DNA of 23,261 nucleotides from CAG-582 sp964551965 (GTDB taxonomy: Bacteria; Bacillota_I; Bacilli_A; RF39; UBA660). The notes under the pieces were generated by a model. The model saw nothing but the letters and a program-made list of their open reading frames with translations. It was not told where the DNA came from and did no database searches. The position numbers and the translations under genes were made by a program. The stretch covers positions 1 to 23,261 of the forward strand of contig CAZKFB010000016.1 of NCBI GenBank assembly GCA_964551965.1. Reading direction: 5' to 3'. Shown here piece after piece: positions 22,190 to 23,261 of the stretch. Every line of letters starts with the position of its first letter. Position 1 is the stretch's first letter.

Positions 22190-22642
22190 CTAGATAACAT
22201 AATTTACGAGATCTTCATATTTTTGTCCATAAGGTTTAAGAACTAGTACTCTAGTATTCTCATCAATTACTTTAAACTTTATTTCTAATCTCTCTTCAGG
22301 TAGTTTATCTTTAATAAGATCAGCCCATTCAATTATAGTTACTGAATCACCCATAAAGTAATCATTGAATGCTATAGTTTCATCAGTTTCTTCTAAACGA
22401 TAAACATCCATATGATTTAGAGGCATTTCTCCATTTTCATAAGTTTTAACAATAGTAAAAGTTGGGCTGGTAATATTCTCAGTAATTCCCAATGATTTAG
22501 CAAAGCCTTTTACAAATACAGTCTTACCACTACCTAACTCTCCATCTAGGCAAATAACCATACCAGGAAATTTTTCTGATTCAATATTTTCAGCTAACTC
22601 CATAGTGTCCGTTTCATCTCTTGATGTATATTTAAAATCCAT
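22190..22642 (-). CDS. tsaE: tRNA threonylcarbamoyladenosine biosynthesis ATPase TsaE
   Basis: The protein has 150 residues, the usual size. TsaE is the small P-loop ATPase that supports t6A formation by TsaBD. Motifs are LDGELGSGKTVFVKG (Walker A, about residues 32-46), ITSPTFTIVKTY, and MDVYRL with IIEWAD (Walker B region). The start is ATG 22642 with AAGGTGAT four bases ahead. It is set apart from tsaB by its own terminator and a membrane-protein gene. The promoter is an extended -10 TGTTATAAT at 22669-22661. Confidence 0.95.
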   Translation of the reverse strand: MDFKYTSRDETDTMELAENIESEKFPGMVICLDGELGSGKTVFVKGFAKSLGITENITSPTFTIVKTYENGEMPLNHMDVYRLEETDETIAFNDYFMGDSVTIIEWADLIKDKLPEERLEIKFKVIDENTRVLVLKPYGQKYEDLVNYVI

Positions 22643-22660
22643 TATTATCACCTTAAATTT

Positions 22661-22669
22661 ATTATAACA
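22661..22669 (-). promoter_or_regulatory. Extended -10 promoter of tsaE
   Basis: TGTTATAAT on the minus strand lies 18 bases before the start codon. TTGCTA about 18 bases further upstream is a possible -35. Confidence 0.5.
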
Positions 22670-22713
22670 ATACTATCTTTTATATAGCAATACATAATTA
22701 CAAAATTTTATAA

Positions 22714-23103
22714 TTAATTTACTATAGTCGGTAAAAGGAAAGAAAAACATTTCATATTTCGCATAATAGTATAGATAATTAAAATGATTACCATAGCTAT
22801 ATATATCATATTATTTATGTGAACAAATTTTCTTTTGTTAATAAACATAAACATTTGAACAATCGAAAATAAAATAAGAATTACTAACAATATAAATATA
22901 AGAGGATTAAATCTAAATGCTTGATAAAAATCTAATTCTAAAAATGATAAGATCATTCTTGTTACTCCACAAGCTGGACAATAGAAATGGAAGTATTTTA
23001 GAATAGGGCAAAAGAATAAATCCTGATTAAAATATATGAATATTCCATATCCTAAAATCAATAAAACAACAATTGTGATTATAATTTTTTCAATATTTTT
23101 CAT
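22714..23103 (-). CDS. DUF2752-family membrane protein
   Basis: The protein has 129 residues with three to four hydrophobic helices (about 5-25, 70-90 and 97-114). The signature is FCPILKYFHFYCPACGVTR (Cys about 32, 42, 45), matching DUF2752, whose conserved CPxCGxTR lies at the membrane surface. Function is unknown; the Cys pair could bind metal or be redox-active. GAGG precedes the ATG. It lies alone between the 5S rRNA gene and tsaE, all on the minus strand. Confidence 0.87.
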   Translation of the reverse strand: MKNIEKIIITIVVLLILGYGIFIYFNQDLFFCPILKYFHFYCPACGVTRMILSFLELDFYQAFRFNPLIFILLVILILFSIVQMFMFINKRKFVHINNMIYIAMVIILIIYTIMRNMKCFSFLLPTIVN

Positions 23104-23155
23104 ATAGCCTCTATATTAATTATAAATATATATTTATTTTTATTCAATAAAAAAA

Positions 23156-23259
23156 GTTTGCAACTACCTATTTTCGCTTACACTATCGTCGGCGTATTAG
23201 TGCTTAACTTCTCTGTTCGGTATGGGAAGAGGTGTTTCCACTAAGCTATCGTCACAAAC
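23156..23259 (-). rRNA. rrf: 5S ribosomal RNA
   Basis: The minus strand shows GTTTGTGAC paired with GTTGCAAAC as the terminal stem. The conserved core CCCATACCGAACAGAGAAGT is followed by TAAGC and CGCCGA, typical of 5S rRNA. About 104 bases, slightly short but with all main helices. A run of seven Ts follows the 3' stem, acting as terminator. This is probably the last gene of an rRNA operon whose 23S lies beyond the right edge. Confidence 0.93.
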
Positions 23260-23261
23260 AA

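Noticed and set aside
1..23261. Mycoplasma-type code (TGA = Trp), suggested by the very low GC content
   Set aside because: Several genes end naturally at TGA in ATGA overlaps, Trp codons are TGG, and the only tRNA-Trp has anticodon CCA.
1..23261. CRISPR array, insertion sequence or prophage
   Set aside because: No regularly spaced repeats, transposase, integrase or phage structural gene was seen on either strand.

Overview
The window is an AT-rich piece of a bacterial chromosome, read with the standard stop codons. Several genes end in TGA, including ATGA stop/start overlaps at 14003, 15624 and 20805, and the tRNA-Trp reads only UGG (anticodon CCA). Together with Bacillus-type Shine-Dalgarno sites (AGGAGGTGAT and parts of it), many extended -10 promoters, hairpin/T-run terminators, a CwlJ-type cell wall hydrolase, a phosphoketolase and a tsaE-tsaB-rimI-tsaD cluster, this suggests a low-GC, walled member of the Firmicutes/Bacilli, perhaps an uncultured gut lineage. 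The taxonomic placement is inference; no marker here fixes it.

Layout. Positions 1-1393 (minus): an ABC transporter ATPase cut by the window edge, with a DUF3267 membrane zincin just upstream in the same operon. 1462-2502 (plus): a soluble HEVVH zincin-like protein and a small unknown protein. 2497-5121 (minus): an unknown helical protein and an aminotransferase-GNAT fusion. 5232: tRNA-Trp. 5345-8600 (minus): an accessory islet with a Fic protein whose motif histidine is Gln, a secreted caspase-like (clan CD) peptidase, a small membrane-anchored Cys-containing protein and a frameshifted XRE regulator. This islet is flanked by near-identical terminator-type repeats (5312-5345 and 8647-8679). 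8676-10040 (minus): an unknown protein with an N-terminal QLSLF clamp-binding-like motif. 10167-13202 (plus): a PPC/DUF296 protein, an unknown protein and an M32 carboxypeptidase.

13218-15304 (minus) is a two-gene operon of unknown function. It diverges from 15433-17337 (plus), which carries a small protein, a membrane-anchored lytic transglycosylase and a CwlJ-like hydrolase. The hydrolase's ribosome binding site lies in the 3' arm of a terminator hairpin. 17357-19651 (minus) is phosphoketolase. 19798-22642 (minus) is the t6A tRNA-modification group (tsaD, rimI, tsaB, tsaE), interrupted by a small membrane protein with its own promoter. A DUF2752 membrane protein and a 5S rRNA gene, probably the end of an rRNA operon entering from the right, close the window.

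The most notable points are the tRNA-adjacent islet with the exported caspase-like peptidase and its small partner; a 14-bp palindrome placed over the -35 box of the fic promoter; the terminator that contains the cwlJ ribosome binding site; and two genes whose mRNAs appear to start almost at a truncated Shine-Dalgarno (GTGAT).
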